A DNA stretch of 64,000 nt from Aliirhizobium wenxiniae (lineage in GTDB: Bacteria; Pseudomonadota; Alphaproteobacteria; Rhizobiales; Rhizobiaceae): NCBI RefSeq assembly GCF_014201355.1, contig NZ_JACHEG010000009.1:147311-211310 (forward strand). Reading direction: 5' to 3'. Position numbers and translations under genes: made by a program. Shown here in pieces: positions 8,650-17,232 of the stretch (position 1 is its first letter; every line of letters begins with the position of its first letter). The notes below the pieces were generated by a model. The model did not search any database. It was given only the letters and a program-made list of their open reading frames with translations, and was not told the DNA's origin.

Positions 8650-9882
8650 ATGTCGATCACCGATGGCCCGCTTTCCGGGTCTGCTTCTTCTGCCGGTTTT
8701 TCCGGTGGTTCCAACCAGACGCGGGTGCGCGCCTATAACGAGCGGCTGGTCCTGTCGCTGGTGCGGCTGCATGGTGCGCTGTCGAAGGCGGATATTACCC
8801 GGCTCAGCGGCCTGTCGGCACAGACGGCCTCAGTCATCATGCGGGCACTCGAGAAGGACGGTCTGCTGCTGCGCGGCGAGCCGGTGCGGGGCCGTGTCGG
8901 CCAGCCATCCATCCCGATGCGTCTCAACCCGGATGCCGTCCTGTCCTTTGGGGTCAAGATAGGCCGCCGCAGCGCCGATCTGGTGCTGATGGATTTCGTC
9001 GGCAATATCCGCAAGCGCTATCACGAGCCCTATGCCTATCCGCTGCCGCAGGAGATCCTGCGGATCATAACCTCGGGCATCGCCGATATCGAAACGCAGA
9101 TGAGCGGCGGTGAACAGGCGCGTATTGCCGGTATCGGCATTGCGGCTCCATTCGAACTGTGGAATTGGGCGGACGAGATCGGTGCGCCATCGGGCGCCAT
9201 GGAAGTTTGGCACGGCTTCGATCTCCAGGCGGAAGTCGCGTCGCGCGTCGCTCACTCCGTGTATCTGCAGAATGACGCGACCAGTGCCTGTGGTGCGGAG
9301 CTGGTATTCGGTGTCGGGCCTACCTATCCGGATTTCATCTATCTGTTCATCGGCTCCTTCATCGGTGGCGGCATCGTGCTGAATTCGAGCATATTTTCGG
9401 GCCGTACAGGTACTGCCGGTGCGGTCGGCCCGCTGCCGGTGCGGGGAAAGAATGGCGAAAACCGCCAGCTTCTCGATATCGCCTCGATCTTCGTGCTGGA
9501 AAACATGTTGCGAGAGCGCGGCATCGATCCGCAGCCGCTCTGGTATTCGGCAGACGACTGGGTCGATTTCGGTGAACCGCTGGAACTCTGGATCCAGGCG
9601 ACCGCTGCCGCTTTGGCGCAGGCCATCGTTGCTGCCGCCTCGATCATCGATTTCGGCGCAGCCGTCATCGATGGTGGCTTTCCGGGTTGGGTGAGGAAAC
9701 GCATCGTCGATGCGACGATCGAGGCGGTTGCCCGGCTCGACCTTCGCGGTGTCGTCATTCCCGATATTATCGAGGGAAAGGTCGGCTCACAGGCACGTGC
9801 GATCGGCGGTGCCAGCCTGCCGATTTTCGCCCGCTACCTGACGGATCAATCCGTGCTGATCAAGGATTTCAACGGGGAGTAA
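8650..9882 (+). CDS. frcR: ROK-family transcriptional regulator divergent from frcB
   Basis: A 410-residue repressor/sugar-kinase-like (ROK) regulator. Residues about 25-85 form a winged helix (LHGALSKADITRLSGLSAQTASVIMRALEKDG), followed by the ROK sugar-binding domain with a VYLQNDATSACGAE segment. The start at 8650 (MSITDGP) has GGAGG a few bases upstream and is preferred over an in-frame ATG at 8620. Divergence from frcBCAK and the shared palindrome suggest it controls the fructose operon, as proposed for the gene in this position in S. meliloti. Confidence 0.82.
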   Translation: MSITDGPLSGSASSAGFSGGSNQTRVRAYNERLVLSLVRLHGALSKADITRLSGLSAQTASVIMRALEKDGLLLRGEPVRGRVGQPSIPMRLNPDAVLSFGVKIGRRSADLVLMDFVGNIRKRYHEPYAYPLPQEILRIITSGIADIETQMSGGEQARIAGIGIAAPFELWNWADEIGAPSGAMEVWHGFDLQAEVASRVAHSVYLQNDATSACGAELVFGVGPTYPDFIYLFIGSFIGGGIVLNSSIFSGRTGTAGAVGPLPVRGKNGENRQLLDIASIFVLENMLRERGIDPQPLWYSADDWVDFGEPLELWIQATAAALAQAIVAAASIIDFGAAVIDGGFPGWVRKRIVDATIEAVARLDLRGVVIPDIIEGKVGSQARAIGGASLPIFARYLTDQSVLIKDFNGE

Positions 9883-9945
9883 AAGTCGTTCTCACCCTTG
9901 CAGCATACCGTCATCTTGCCTAGCCTTTGGCCCTCGGAAAACCGG

Positions 9946-10872
9946 ATGGATGAGGCCATGGAGAACAGCGAGACACATTCGCCGATGCCGAGCGAACTGG
10001 GTATTCTTGAGTTTCTCGGTGTCTGCAACAGCTTTTATCCTCCCGACGCCGTGAATGCGCCGATTGCGCAGCAACGTGCCTGGTATGACGCGCTCTGTGC
10101 CCGTTTCGACCGGCCTTTACCCGATGGCCTGATCTTTCAGGATGAAGTTCTGTTCGTGCCGATCCGGCGTTATCGGCCAGCACTCGTCGCCACCAAAAAA
10201 GTGCTTCTCTATCTGCATGGTGGCGGCTTTGTCGTCGGCTCTTTGGAGAGCCATCATGCAATCTGTGCCGAGATTGCCGAGTTCGCCCAGGCTGAACTCA
10301 TTTCGGTCGATTATCGTCTCGCGCCCGAACATGTCTGGCCTGCCCAGACCGATGATTGTTACGGGGTGCTGAAGCAGCTTGTTGGGCAGGATAAACAGGT
10401 GGTGGTGATCGGTGACAGTGCCGGCGGCAATCTTGCGGCCGGGCTCTCACTTCGGGCGCGTGACGAGAACCTTCCCGGCATTATCGGTCAGGTGCTCATT
10501 TACCCCGCGCTTGGCGGCGATCTTACTTCAGGTTCGTATCGGGAAATGGCGAATGCGCCGGGGCTGACGACAGCCGATGTCGCCTATTATCGCGCGGTGC
10601 TGAAAGCGCCGCAAAATGAGCCGGTGGCGCATCCGCTTCTATCAAGTGATCTTTCCGGGCTTCCGCCTGCCTATATCACCGTGGCGCATTTCGATCCGCT
10701 ACGTGATGATGGCTGGCTTTACGCGCAGCGGCTGAAGCAATCGGGTGTTCCCGCGACCTTCCGCGACGAGCCGCAAATGATACATGCATGGCTTCGCGCC
10801 CGGCATATGAGCGAGGGCGCACGAGATGGCTTCAAGGCGCTGTGCGAAGCGATACGAGGGTTTGCCGCCTAG
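9946..10872 (+). CDS. Alpha/beta hydrolase of the hormone-sensitive lipase family
   Basis: A 308-residue esterase. The oxyanion-hole motif HGGGF is near residue 90, the nucleophile elbow GDSAGGN near residue 160, and the Asp (HFDPLRDDG) and His (MIHAW) of the triad follow in the expected order. These define family IV (HSL-like) carboxylesterases acting on short acyl esters; no signal peptide is evident, so it is probably cytoplasmic. Several in-frame ATGs exist (9898, 9946, 9958, 9985); 9946 was chosen as a compromise, and the start is uncertain. Its TAG stop overlaps the msrA stop on the other strand by three bases. Confidence 0.82.
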   Translation: MDEAMENSETHSPMPSELGILEFLGVCNSFYPPDAVNAPIAQQRAWYDALCARFDRPLPDGLIFQDEVLFVPIRRYRPALVATKKVLLYLHGGGFVVGSLESHHAICAEIAEFAQAELISVDYRLAPEHVWPAQTDDCYGVLKQLVGQDKQVVVIGDSAGGNLAAGLSLRARDENLPGIIGQVLIYPALGGDLTSGSYREMANAPGLTTADVAYYRAVLKAPQNEPVAHPLLSSDLSGLPPAYITVAHFDPLRDDGWLYAQRLKQSGVPATFRDEPQMIHAWLRARHMSEGARDGFKALCEAIRGFAA

Positions 10873-11570
10873 GTCTTCGCCTTGGAGACAAGTACCGGAT
10901 TGGCCCTGAAGGCTGCCGGGAAGATGGTCTTCAGATTGTCGATCTTCGGCATGTCGTTATAGACGATATAGGGGTGGTTGGGATTGAGCGTCAGGAAATC
11001 CTGATGGTACTTTTCCGCCGGATAAAAACCTTCCAGCTTCGAAAGCTTGGTCACGATCGGCGCGTGAAACAGCCCGGTTCTGTCCAGTTGGGCGATATAG
11101 GCTGCGGCAACTTTCTGCTGTTCAGCGCTGGCGGTGAAAATCGCTGATCGGTACTGCGTGCCCTGATCCGGCCCCTGATAATTCAGCTGGGTCGGGTTGT
11201 GGGCGACGGAGAAAAACACCTGCAGCAGTGTTCCGTAGCTCACCTCGTGCGGATCGAAGGTCACTTCCACCGCCTCCGCATGGCCCGTCTCGCCAAGGCT
11301 GACGGTCTCGTAACTCGCCGTTTCCTTCGCTCCGCCGGAATATCCCGAGACGGCGTTCTTCACGCCCTTCACATGCTGGAACACGGCCTGAACACCCCAG
11401 AAACAGCCGCCGGCGAAAACTGCGGTTTCGCTGCTGCCCTTGGTTGCCTTATCAATGGCTGGCGCCGGGATAACCACTGCTGCTTCCGCCGCAAACGCGG
11501 ATGTTGCCGGAGCGGCAAGCAGCAATAAGGCGAATGTCATTCCAACGTTTTTGCGCGCAAATATCGTCAT
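10869..11570 (-). CDS. msrA: Secreted peptide methionine sulfoxide reductase A, one-cysteine type
   Basis: A 233-residue MsrA with the catalytic GGCFWG motif near residue 55, which reduces methionine-(S)-sulfoxide in proteins. An N-terminal signal sequence (hydrophobic MTFALLLLAAPATSAFA) predicts export, so it would repair periplasmic proteins. The start at 11570 has GGAGA eight bases upstream; in-frame upstream starts lack such support. The motif cysteine appears to be the only cysteine in the protein, so no resolving cysteine is present and an external reductant would be needed. No msrB lies next to it. Confidence 0.88.
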   Translation of the reverse strand: MTIFARKNVGMTFALLLLAAPATSAFAAEAAVVIPAPAIDKATKGSSETAVFAGGCFWGVQAVFQHVKGVKNAVSGYSGGAKETASYETVSLGETGHAEAVEVTFDPHEVSYGTLLQVFFSVAHNPTQLNYQGPDQGTQYRSAIFTASAEQQKVAAAYIAQLDRTGLFHAPIVTKLSKLEGFYPAEKYHQDFLTLNPNHPYIVYNDMPKIDNLKTIFPAAFRANPVLVSKAKT

Positions 11571-11649
11571 GGCAGCTTCTCCAGTTGCCATGACTGTGTT
11601 CCTCGTCAAGCTTTCGGTCAACTCACATCGATGTGGTGAACCTGACCGT

Positions 11650-13656
11650 TTACATGAGGTCACGCGATATCGTCTTCTCGAATGTCTTTTCGAAGATCTG
11701 CTTTTCCCCGTGATAGGCCAGAACCTTGGCGCTGATCAGCCAATCCTTGTCCGTGCAGGCTATATTGGCGGTAGACACGGTACGTATCGACCAGTTGGAG
11801 CGGCTCATGTCGCAGATCCAGACGCATGCTCCTGTCATAGACAATGGATCGTCCGGGCTGATTGACCAGGTCTCCTCGCGGCGCTGGCGGGTGGCAAGAC
11901 CGGTGTCGGGATGTTCGAAAAGCCCGGTATCCTCCGTCACCTCATAACGTGTCTGGTTGGCAGCAAGGTCGCGGGTGACACTGCGGCGTGTTTCCGACGG
12001 CGCGTGTTCGATATATTTCGGCAGCGGATCCAGATTGTCCGGCTGCTTCATCTCGAAGGTTTCGTGGTCGCCGAGAAGCGGCATGGCGAGACCCAGCGAG
12101 GCAATATCGATCGTCACACCGGGATCGACCGGTGGCGGCAGTACCATTGGCCAGTAGGCGGTGGAAATTGATAGCCGGATTCTGTGACCCTCGCCGAAGC
12201 GGTAACCGCAGGCATCAAGCTCAAGCCGGATCGTTACCGGTTCACCGGGTATAAGCGGCTTCGGTTCCTCATTGCCGTCCCGATGGGCAAGATTGATGAC
12301 GCCGAAGGAAACGCGGGTCGCCGTGCCATCGGGATGGATATCGACGATACGGGCACAGAGATTGGCAAGTTCGGCATCGGCGCTGAGCGTCAGCGTGATG
12401 ACCGGCCGGCCGAGATAGGTTTTCTCACCTTTGAGAAGAGCCGTCTCGAAGGTCAGCGAGCCGGCATCGTCGCACCGCTGGTCGCCAGCCAGTTCCGCAT
12501 CCGGTTTCAGCGTGAACCATTCACCGGCGGCCGTTCCCGTGTCGAGCGGGGATTTCAGATAGACGTCATGCTTCGGCGCATGCGGGATAGGCATGCCTTC
12601 GAGCAGCGTGCCGAACTGATCGACATAGAAGCACTCGGCTTCCGGTGTGCTCCAGCGGTCTTTCGAGACCCAGAAACCTGGATCGGCATCGCGTCTGACA
12701 GCCGGCTTCGGACCGTCGAGAATATAGGCACGTATCTGCGGTAGCTGGTCGATGCCGTTGTCTTCGCCGCGCAGCCAGCGGTTCCAGAAAGCGATCGCTT
12801 CGCCATGGAAATCGGCGCGTGGCTTCGGCCAGGCAAAATGCGGGTATTTGTGGACCCATGGGCCGACAAGCGCCTTGGCCTTGTCGCCCAATCCTTCGAC
12901 CGCCAGAAACGGCGTGTTGCGATAGCCATCGGCCCAGCCGGCAATCACTAAAGCGGGGATTTCGAAAGCAGAATAGTCCTCGCAGATCGAACCGTGTTTC
13001 CAGAATGCATCACGGCGCTGGTGCGATAGCCATTCCTCCATGAAGAAAGGTTCGTTTTCCAGCCTCTCCATCCACATGTCGAGCCAGCGGTCGCCGACGA
13101 TGTCAGGATCGGGCGAGCGGGACTGATAGGCGAGCATGGTGGCCGCCCAAGAGAGCTGCGCCGAGAGATGGCAGCCGTTCTTGTAATGGATGTCGTCATT
13201 GTAGCGGTCGGTGGTCGAGGCGATCGAGATTACTGCCTTCAAGGCCGGGGGGCGAAGGGCTGCCACCTGCAAGCTATTGAAGCCGCCCCAGGAAATCCCC
13301 ATCATGCCGACCGAACCGTTCGACCAGGGCTGTTCGGCGATCCACCCTATCAGTTCGCAGGCATTGGCAAGTTCCAGCTCGGTATATTCGCCGTCGATCA
13401 CGCCATCGGATTCACCGGAGCCACGGATGTCGACGCGCACGCCGGCAATGCCGGCCGCGGCAAAGACCGGGTAGGTGGATTCGTCGCGCGGGCTCGTCCC
13501 GTCGCGCTTTCGATAGGGCAGGAATTCGAACACGGCCGGCACCGGATAAGCCTCTGCGCCGTCCGGCATCCAGATCCGGGCGGCAAGCCGGGTCCCGTCC
13601 TTCAGCCTGATCCACTGGTTTTCGATGAGGGTGAAGGAACGGTCTGCCATGCTCAT
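11650..13656 (-). CDS. CocE/NonD family hydrolase (X-Pro dipeptidyl-peptidase-like, S15)
   Basis: A 668-residue protein with the CocE/S15 layout: an alpha/beta hydrolase domain with nucleophile elbow GISWGGF near residue 120, a helical cap, and a C-terminal beta-sandwich beginning around residue 330. Family members cleave X-Pro dipeptides or act as esterases/acylases. It starts only 21 bases after the stop of the peptide ABC ATPase gene, so it is probably cotranscribed and may process an imported substrate; this link is inference. No signal peptide is present, which fits a cytoplasmic enzyme. Confidence 0.82.
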   Translation of the reverse strand: MSMADRSFTLIENQWIRLKDGTRLAARIWMPDGAEAYPVPAVFEFLPYRKRDGTSPRDESTYPVFAAAGIAGVRVDIRGSGESDGVIDGEYTELELANACELIGWIAEQPWSNGSVGMMGISWGGFNSLQVAALRPPALKAVISIASTTDRYNDDIHYKNGCHLSAQLSWAATMLAYQSRSPDPDIVGDRWLDMWMERLENEPFFMEEWLSHQRRDAFWKHGSICEDYSAFEIPALVIAGWADGYRNTPFLAVEGLGDKAKALVGPWVHKYPHFAWPKPRADFHGEAIAFWNRWLRGEDNGIDQLPQIRAYILDGPKPAVRRDADPGFWVSKDRWSTPEAECFYVDQFGTLLEGMPIPHAPKHDVYLKSPLDTGTAAGEWFTLKPDAELAGDQRCDDAGSLTFETALLKGEKTYLGRPVITLTLSADAELANLCARIVDIHPDGTATRVSFGVINLAHRDGNEEPKPLIPGEPVTIRLELDACGYRFGEGHRIRLSISTAYWPMVLPPPVDPGVTIDIASLGLAMPLLGDHETFEMKQPDNLDPLPKYIEHAPSETRRSVTRDLAANQTRYEVTEDTGLFEHPDTGLATRQRREETWSISPDDPLSMTGACVWICDMSRSNWSIRTVSTANIACTDKDWLISAKVLAYHGEKQIFEKTFEKTISRDLM

Positions 13657-13677
13657 TCTACTTTCAACACTCGATGT

Positions 13678-15315
13678 TCAGTTTCCGGCGCTTTCCATGC
13701 GCCGTGTGGCGAGCACCTTTTCCAGCCAACCGAGTTCCATTTCTGGCACGGATTTGAGGAGGAGGTCGGTATAGTCGTCGAAGGGCGGCGAAAGTGTCTG
13801 TGATTTCGGGCCGAAGCGGACCAGCCTGCCGCGATGCATGACGGCGACCGAATCGGCGATTGCCTTCACGATAGCGATGTCATGGGTGATGAAGACATAG
13901 GAGAGTTGCTGCTCTTCCTGCAGTTTCATCAGCAGTTTGAGAATACCTTCGGCGACCAGAGGATCGAGCGCCGAGGTCGGTTCGTCGCAAAGGATCAGTT
14001 CAGGTTTCGCCGCCAGCGCACGGGCAATCGCCACACGCTGCTTCTGTCCGCCGGAAAGTTCAGCCGGATAACGATCGATGAAACCGTTGCCCATCTCTAT
14101 CTGCTCAAGCAGTTCCTTCACGCGAGCGGTCTTTTTGGCGCCTCTCAGGCCGTAATAGAAGGTCAGCGGTCGGCCGATGATCTCGCGCACCGTCTGGCGC
14201 GGGTTCATCGCCGTATCGGCCATCTGATAGATCAGCTGAATTCGGCGCAGATCGTCGCGCGGGCGGTTTTTCAGTGCCGGCGTCAGCGGCTTGCCCTCGA
14301 AGGTGATTTTGCCCTCGCTCGGCGGCAGAAGGCCGGTGATGACACGCGCAAGCGTCGACTTTCCTGAGCCGGATTCGCCGACGATCGCCAGCGTCTGGCC
14401 CTTGCAGAGATGCAGCGAGACGCCGTGTAGCACCTTGAAGCCGTTCGAATATTCCGCACTGACGTTGTCCACCTTTAGCAGCGGATTGGACTGGTCGGCG
14501 GCCTCCTCGCGCGCTGTCTGGCGCACGTTGACCAGCGCGCGGGTGTAGTCCTGCGTCGGTGTTTCGATGATTTGCTGTACCGGGCCATATTCCACCGTCT
14601 TGCCATGGCGCAGCACCATGATGTCGTCGGAGATCTGGGCGACCACCGCGAGATCATGGGTGATGTAGAGCGCGGCCGTATCGGTTTCCTCGATCGCCTG
14701 CTTGATCGCGGCCAGAACATCAATCTGCGTCGTCACGTCGAGCGCAGTCGTCGGCTCGTCGAAGACGATCAGATCCGGGTTGGAGCAGAGCGCCATGGCG
14801 GTCATGGCGCGCTGAAGCTGACCGCCGGAAACCTGATGAGGAAATCGGTCGCCGAAGCTTTCCGGGCTCGGCAGGCCGAGCACCTGAAAGAGATAGAGCG
14901 CCCGCCTGCGCGCCTCCTGCTTGCTCATCAGGCCATGCTTTACAGTGGCCTCGATCACCTGGTCACCCAGCCTATGGGCCGGGTTGAAGGCGGCTGCGGC
15001 AGACTGAGCCACATAGCAGATACGGGCACCGCGCAGCTTGCGAATGCCGCCCTTGCCGAGCTTCAGGATGTCGGTGCCGTCGAGTTTCACTTCGCCGCCG
15101 GTGATTTCCGCGCCGCCGCGACCATAGGCGAGGGCGGATAGCCCTATCGTCGATTTGCCGGCTCCCGATTCGCCGATCAGGCCCAGAACCTTGCCCTTTT
15201 GCAGATCGAAGGAAACGCCATCGACGATGGTGATCCGTTTCGGCTGTTCGCCGGGCGGGTAACTTGTGGCCTCGATCTTCAAATCGCGGACGGAGAGAAG
15301 ATTGGTATCAGGCAT
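13678..15315 (-). CDS. Fused two-domain ABC ATPase of a peptide-type transporter
   Basis: A 545-residue DppD-DppF type fusion. The first half has GESGAGKST, VSGGQLQRA and LIVFDEPTTALD; the second has GESGSGKST, LSGGQKQRVAIARA and LILCDEPTSALD. The ATG at 15315 was chosen because GGGAGG lies eight bases upstream; a GTG six bases earlier is too close to that site. It overlaps the preceding permease gene by 8 bases. It would drive the permeases encoded upstream. The substrate is unknown beyond the peptide/nickel/opine family. Confidence 0.88.
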   Translation of the reverse strand: MPDTNLLSVRDLKIEATSYPPGEQPKRITIVDGVSFDLQKGKVLGLIGESGAGKSTIGLSALAYGRGGAEITGGEVKLDGTDILKLGKGGIRKLRGARICYVAQSAAAAFNPAHRLGDQVIEATVKHGLMSKQEARRRALYLFQVLGLPSPESFGDRFPHQVSGGQLQRAMTAMALCSNPDLIVFDEPTTALDVTTQIDVLAAIKQAIEETDTAALYITHDLAVVAQISDDIMVLRHGKTVEYGPVQQIIETPTQDYTRALVNVRQTAREEAADQSNPLLKVDNVSAEYSNGFKVLHGVSLHLCKGQTLAIVGESGSGKSTLARVITGLLPPSEGKITFEGKPLTPALKNRPRDDLRRIQLIYQMADTAMNPRQTVREIIGRPLTFYYGLRGAKKTARVKELLEQIEMGNGFIDRYPAELSGGQKQRVAIARALAAKPELILCDEPTSALDPLVAEGILKLLMKLQEEQQLSYVFITHDIAIVKAIADSVAVMHRGRLVRFGPKSQTLSPPFDDYTDLLLKSVPEMELGWLEKVLATRRMESAGN

Positions 15316-16135
15316 CGCCACGGCCTCCCTTCAGGCTGGAGGTTCGTTTCAGCAGCCAGTCGACCACGAGGTTGACGCAGATGCAGAGTGCCGCAATCGC
15401 GGAGCCGGGCACGAGTGCTGCGGGGATGCCGAAGATGATACCGTCCTTGTTGTCCTTCACCATGCCGCCCCAGTCGGCTGTCGGCGGCTGGATGCCGAGG
15501 CCGAGGAAGGAGAGGGTGGAGAGGAAAAGGATGGCGAAGGCGAAGCGCAGGCCGAATTCGGCAAGCAACGGCGACAGCGTATTGGGCAGGATCTCGCGAA
15601 ATATGATCCAGATCTTGCCTTCACCGCGCAGTTTTGCAGCCTCGACGAATTCCATCACCGCGACATCGAGCGCCACGGCGCGGCCGAGGCGATAGACGCG
15701 GGTGGAATCGAGCACCGCCATGACGAGGATCAGCACGAACAGATATTGCGGCAGGACGGCCAGCACCACGAGTGCGAAGATCAGCGTCGGGATCGACATC
15801 ATCAGGTCGTTGAAACGGGAGAAGACTGTGTCGATCACGCCGCCGGAGACGGCTGCGATGAAACTTAAAATGATGCCGAGCGAAAACGAGATCACGGTTG
15901 CCGCCAACGCCACGAACAGCGTCGTGCGGGTGCCGTAGATCAGCCGCGAGAGAATGTCACGGCCGAGATTGTCCAGGCCGAAGAAGAACTGGCCGTCGGC
16001 CACCTGCCAGACGCCACCGACGACCTCGGTTTCGCCATAGGGTGCAATCAGCGGGGCGAAGAGGGCGCAGAAGATGGCGAGCGCAATGCCGAAAAGGCCG
16101 ATCCAGGCGGTGATGGGGATTTCTCTCAATCTCAT
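15308..16135 (-). CDS. Peptide-type ABC transporter permease (DppC-like)
   Basis: A 275-residue permease of the DppC/OppC type, with the FFGLDNLGRDILSRLIYG motif after the first periplasmic loop, about six hydrophobic segments and an EAA loop (VMEFVEAAKLRGEG) near residue 165. It overlaps the DppB-like gene by four bases and the ATPase gene by eight, so the operon is translationally coupled. It pairs with the next permease upstream. Confidence 0.88.
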   Translation of the reverse strand: MRLREIPITAWIGLFGIALAIFCALFAPLIAPYGETEVVGGVWQVADGQFFFGLDNLGRDILSRLIYGTRTTLFVALAATVISFSLGIILSFIAAVSGGVIDTVFSRFNDLMMSIPTLIFALVVLAVLPQYLFVLILVMAVLDSTRVYRLGRAVALDVAVMEFVEAAKLRGEGKIWIIFREILPNTLSPLLAEFGLRFAFAILFLSTLSFLGLGIQPPTADWGGMVKDNKDGIIFGIPAALVPGSAIAALCICVNLVVDWLLKRTSSLKGGRGDA

Positions 16136-17139
16136 CGCGGATGCCTCAGGCGAGGATTGGCGACGATCGCAAGAATATCGGCCACCATGTTGAGGAGGAT
16201 GTAGACGGCGGCGAAGATCAGGCCGCAGGCCTGCACCACCGGCATGTCTCGCACCGTCACCGCATCGACCATGTACTGGCCCATGCCGGGATAAACGAAG
16301 ACGACTTCGACAACGACAACACCGACGACCAGATAGGCGAGGTTGAGCGCCACGACGTTGATGATCGGGGCGAGCGCATTGGGCGCGGCATGCTTGACGA
16401 TTGCTCGCCAGCTCGAAAGCCCCTTCAGCTCGGCCGTTTCCATATAGGCGGAAGACATGACGGAGAGGATCGCCGCGCGCGTCATCCGCATCATGTGGGC
16501 GAGAACCACCAAAACCAGCGTTGCCGTCGGCAGCGCAATCGTCTGGATACGTTCGAGGAAGCCCATGCCCTCGTAAACCGTTGCCGGGAAGGTGGCGATG
16601 CCGAAATTGACGGCGAAATAGAGGATCAGCAGGTAACCGATGAAGAATTCCGGCAGCGAGATCGCCGCAAGCGAGATGACGTTGATGATCTTGTCGGGCA
16701 TCCGGTCGCGGAAATGCACGGACAACATGCCGAGACCGATCGCCAGCGGTACGGCGATGATGGCGGCGAAGCTGGCAAGAAACAGCGAATTACCTAGCCG
16801 CTTGCCGACCTGTTCTGAGACCGAGTTGCGGCTTGCCCAGGAGGTGCCGAAATCACCCTGGACGACACCGCCCAGCCAGTCGAAATAACGGGTGACGACG
16901 GGGCGATCGAGGCCGAGTTCGGCGCGGATGTTGGCGATCGTCTCAGGGGTGGCCGATTGGCCAAGATAGGTGGAGGCGAAATCGCCGGGCAAAGCTTCCA
17001 CACCGGCAAAGATCAGCACGGAAACGGCGAAGAGAAGAAGGAGCGAGAGGAGAAAACGCTCGAAGATGAGGGTCAATAGCGGAAACCGCTCCCTCAGGCT
17101 GCGGGCAGGCGTGCCGCCGGCCTCTGCGGAATTTGACAT
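16132..17139 (-). CDS. Peptide-type ABC transporter permease (DppB-like)
   Basis: A 335-residue DppB-type permease: FLLSLLLLFAVSVLIF as first membrane helix, ALPGDF motif, GDFGTSWASR segment, and a C-terminal PRLRHPR. The ATG at 17139 is preferred; a further in-frame TTG at 17217 would place a perfect hairpin (17173-17195) inside the coding region. The N-terminus carries about 30 polar residues before the first helix. Shine-Dalgarno support is modest (GGGA nine bases upstream), so the start is not certain. Confidence 0.85.
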   Translation of the reverse strand: MSNSAEAGGTPARSLRERFPLLTLIFERFLLSLLLLFAVSVLIFAGVEALPGDFASTYLGQSATPETIANIRAELGLDRPVVTRYFDWLGGVVQGDFGTSWASRNSVSEQVGKRLGNSLFLASFAAIIAVPLAIGLGMLSVHFRDRMPDKIINVISLAAISLPEFFIGYLLILYFAVNFGIATFPATVYEGMGFLERIQTIALPTATLVLVVLAHMMRMTRAAILSVMSSAYMETAELKGLSSWRAIVKHAAPNALAPIINVVALNLAYLVVGVVVVEVVFVYPGMGQYMVDAVTVRDMPVVQACGLIFAAVYILLNMVADILAIVANPRLRHPR

Positions 17140-17172
17140 CTGGCGCGATCCCGTGTCCGAAATGAAGGGTGA

Positions 17173-17195
17173 GACCGCAGGATCATCCTGCGGTC
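17173..17195 (-). promoter_or_regulatory. Hairpin between binding protein and permease genes
   Basis: A perfect 10-bp inverted repeat (GACCGCAGGA at 17173-17182 with 17186-17195) closes a 3-base loop. It has no T-run, so it is more likely an mRNA stability or processing element than a terminator. It sits where the first operon of this window has its oppA-oppB hairpin. Confidence 0.5.
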
Positions 17196-17232
17196 CATTT
17201 TCATCGGTGAGCCGCAAAGCTCATTTCAAAGA

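Noticed and set aside
8620..8650. Longer N-terminus of the ROK regulator
   Set aside because: The added ten residues are not family-like and the ribosome binding site fits the ATG at 8650.
10869..10872. Overlapping stop codons of the esterase and msrA genes
   Set aside because: Convergent three-base stop overlaps are common in compact genomes and need no special explanation.
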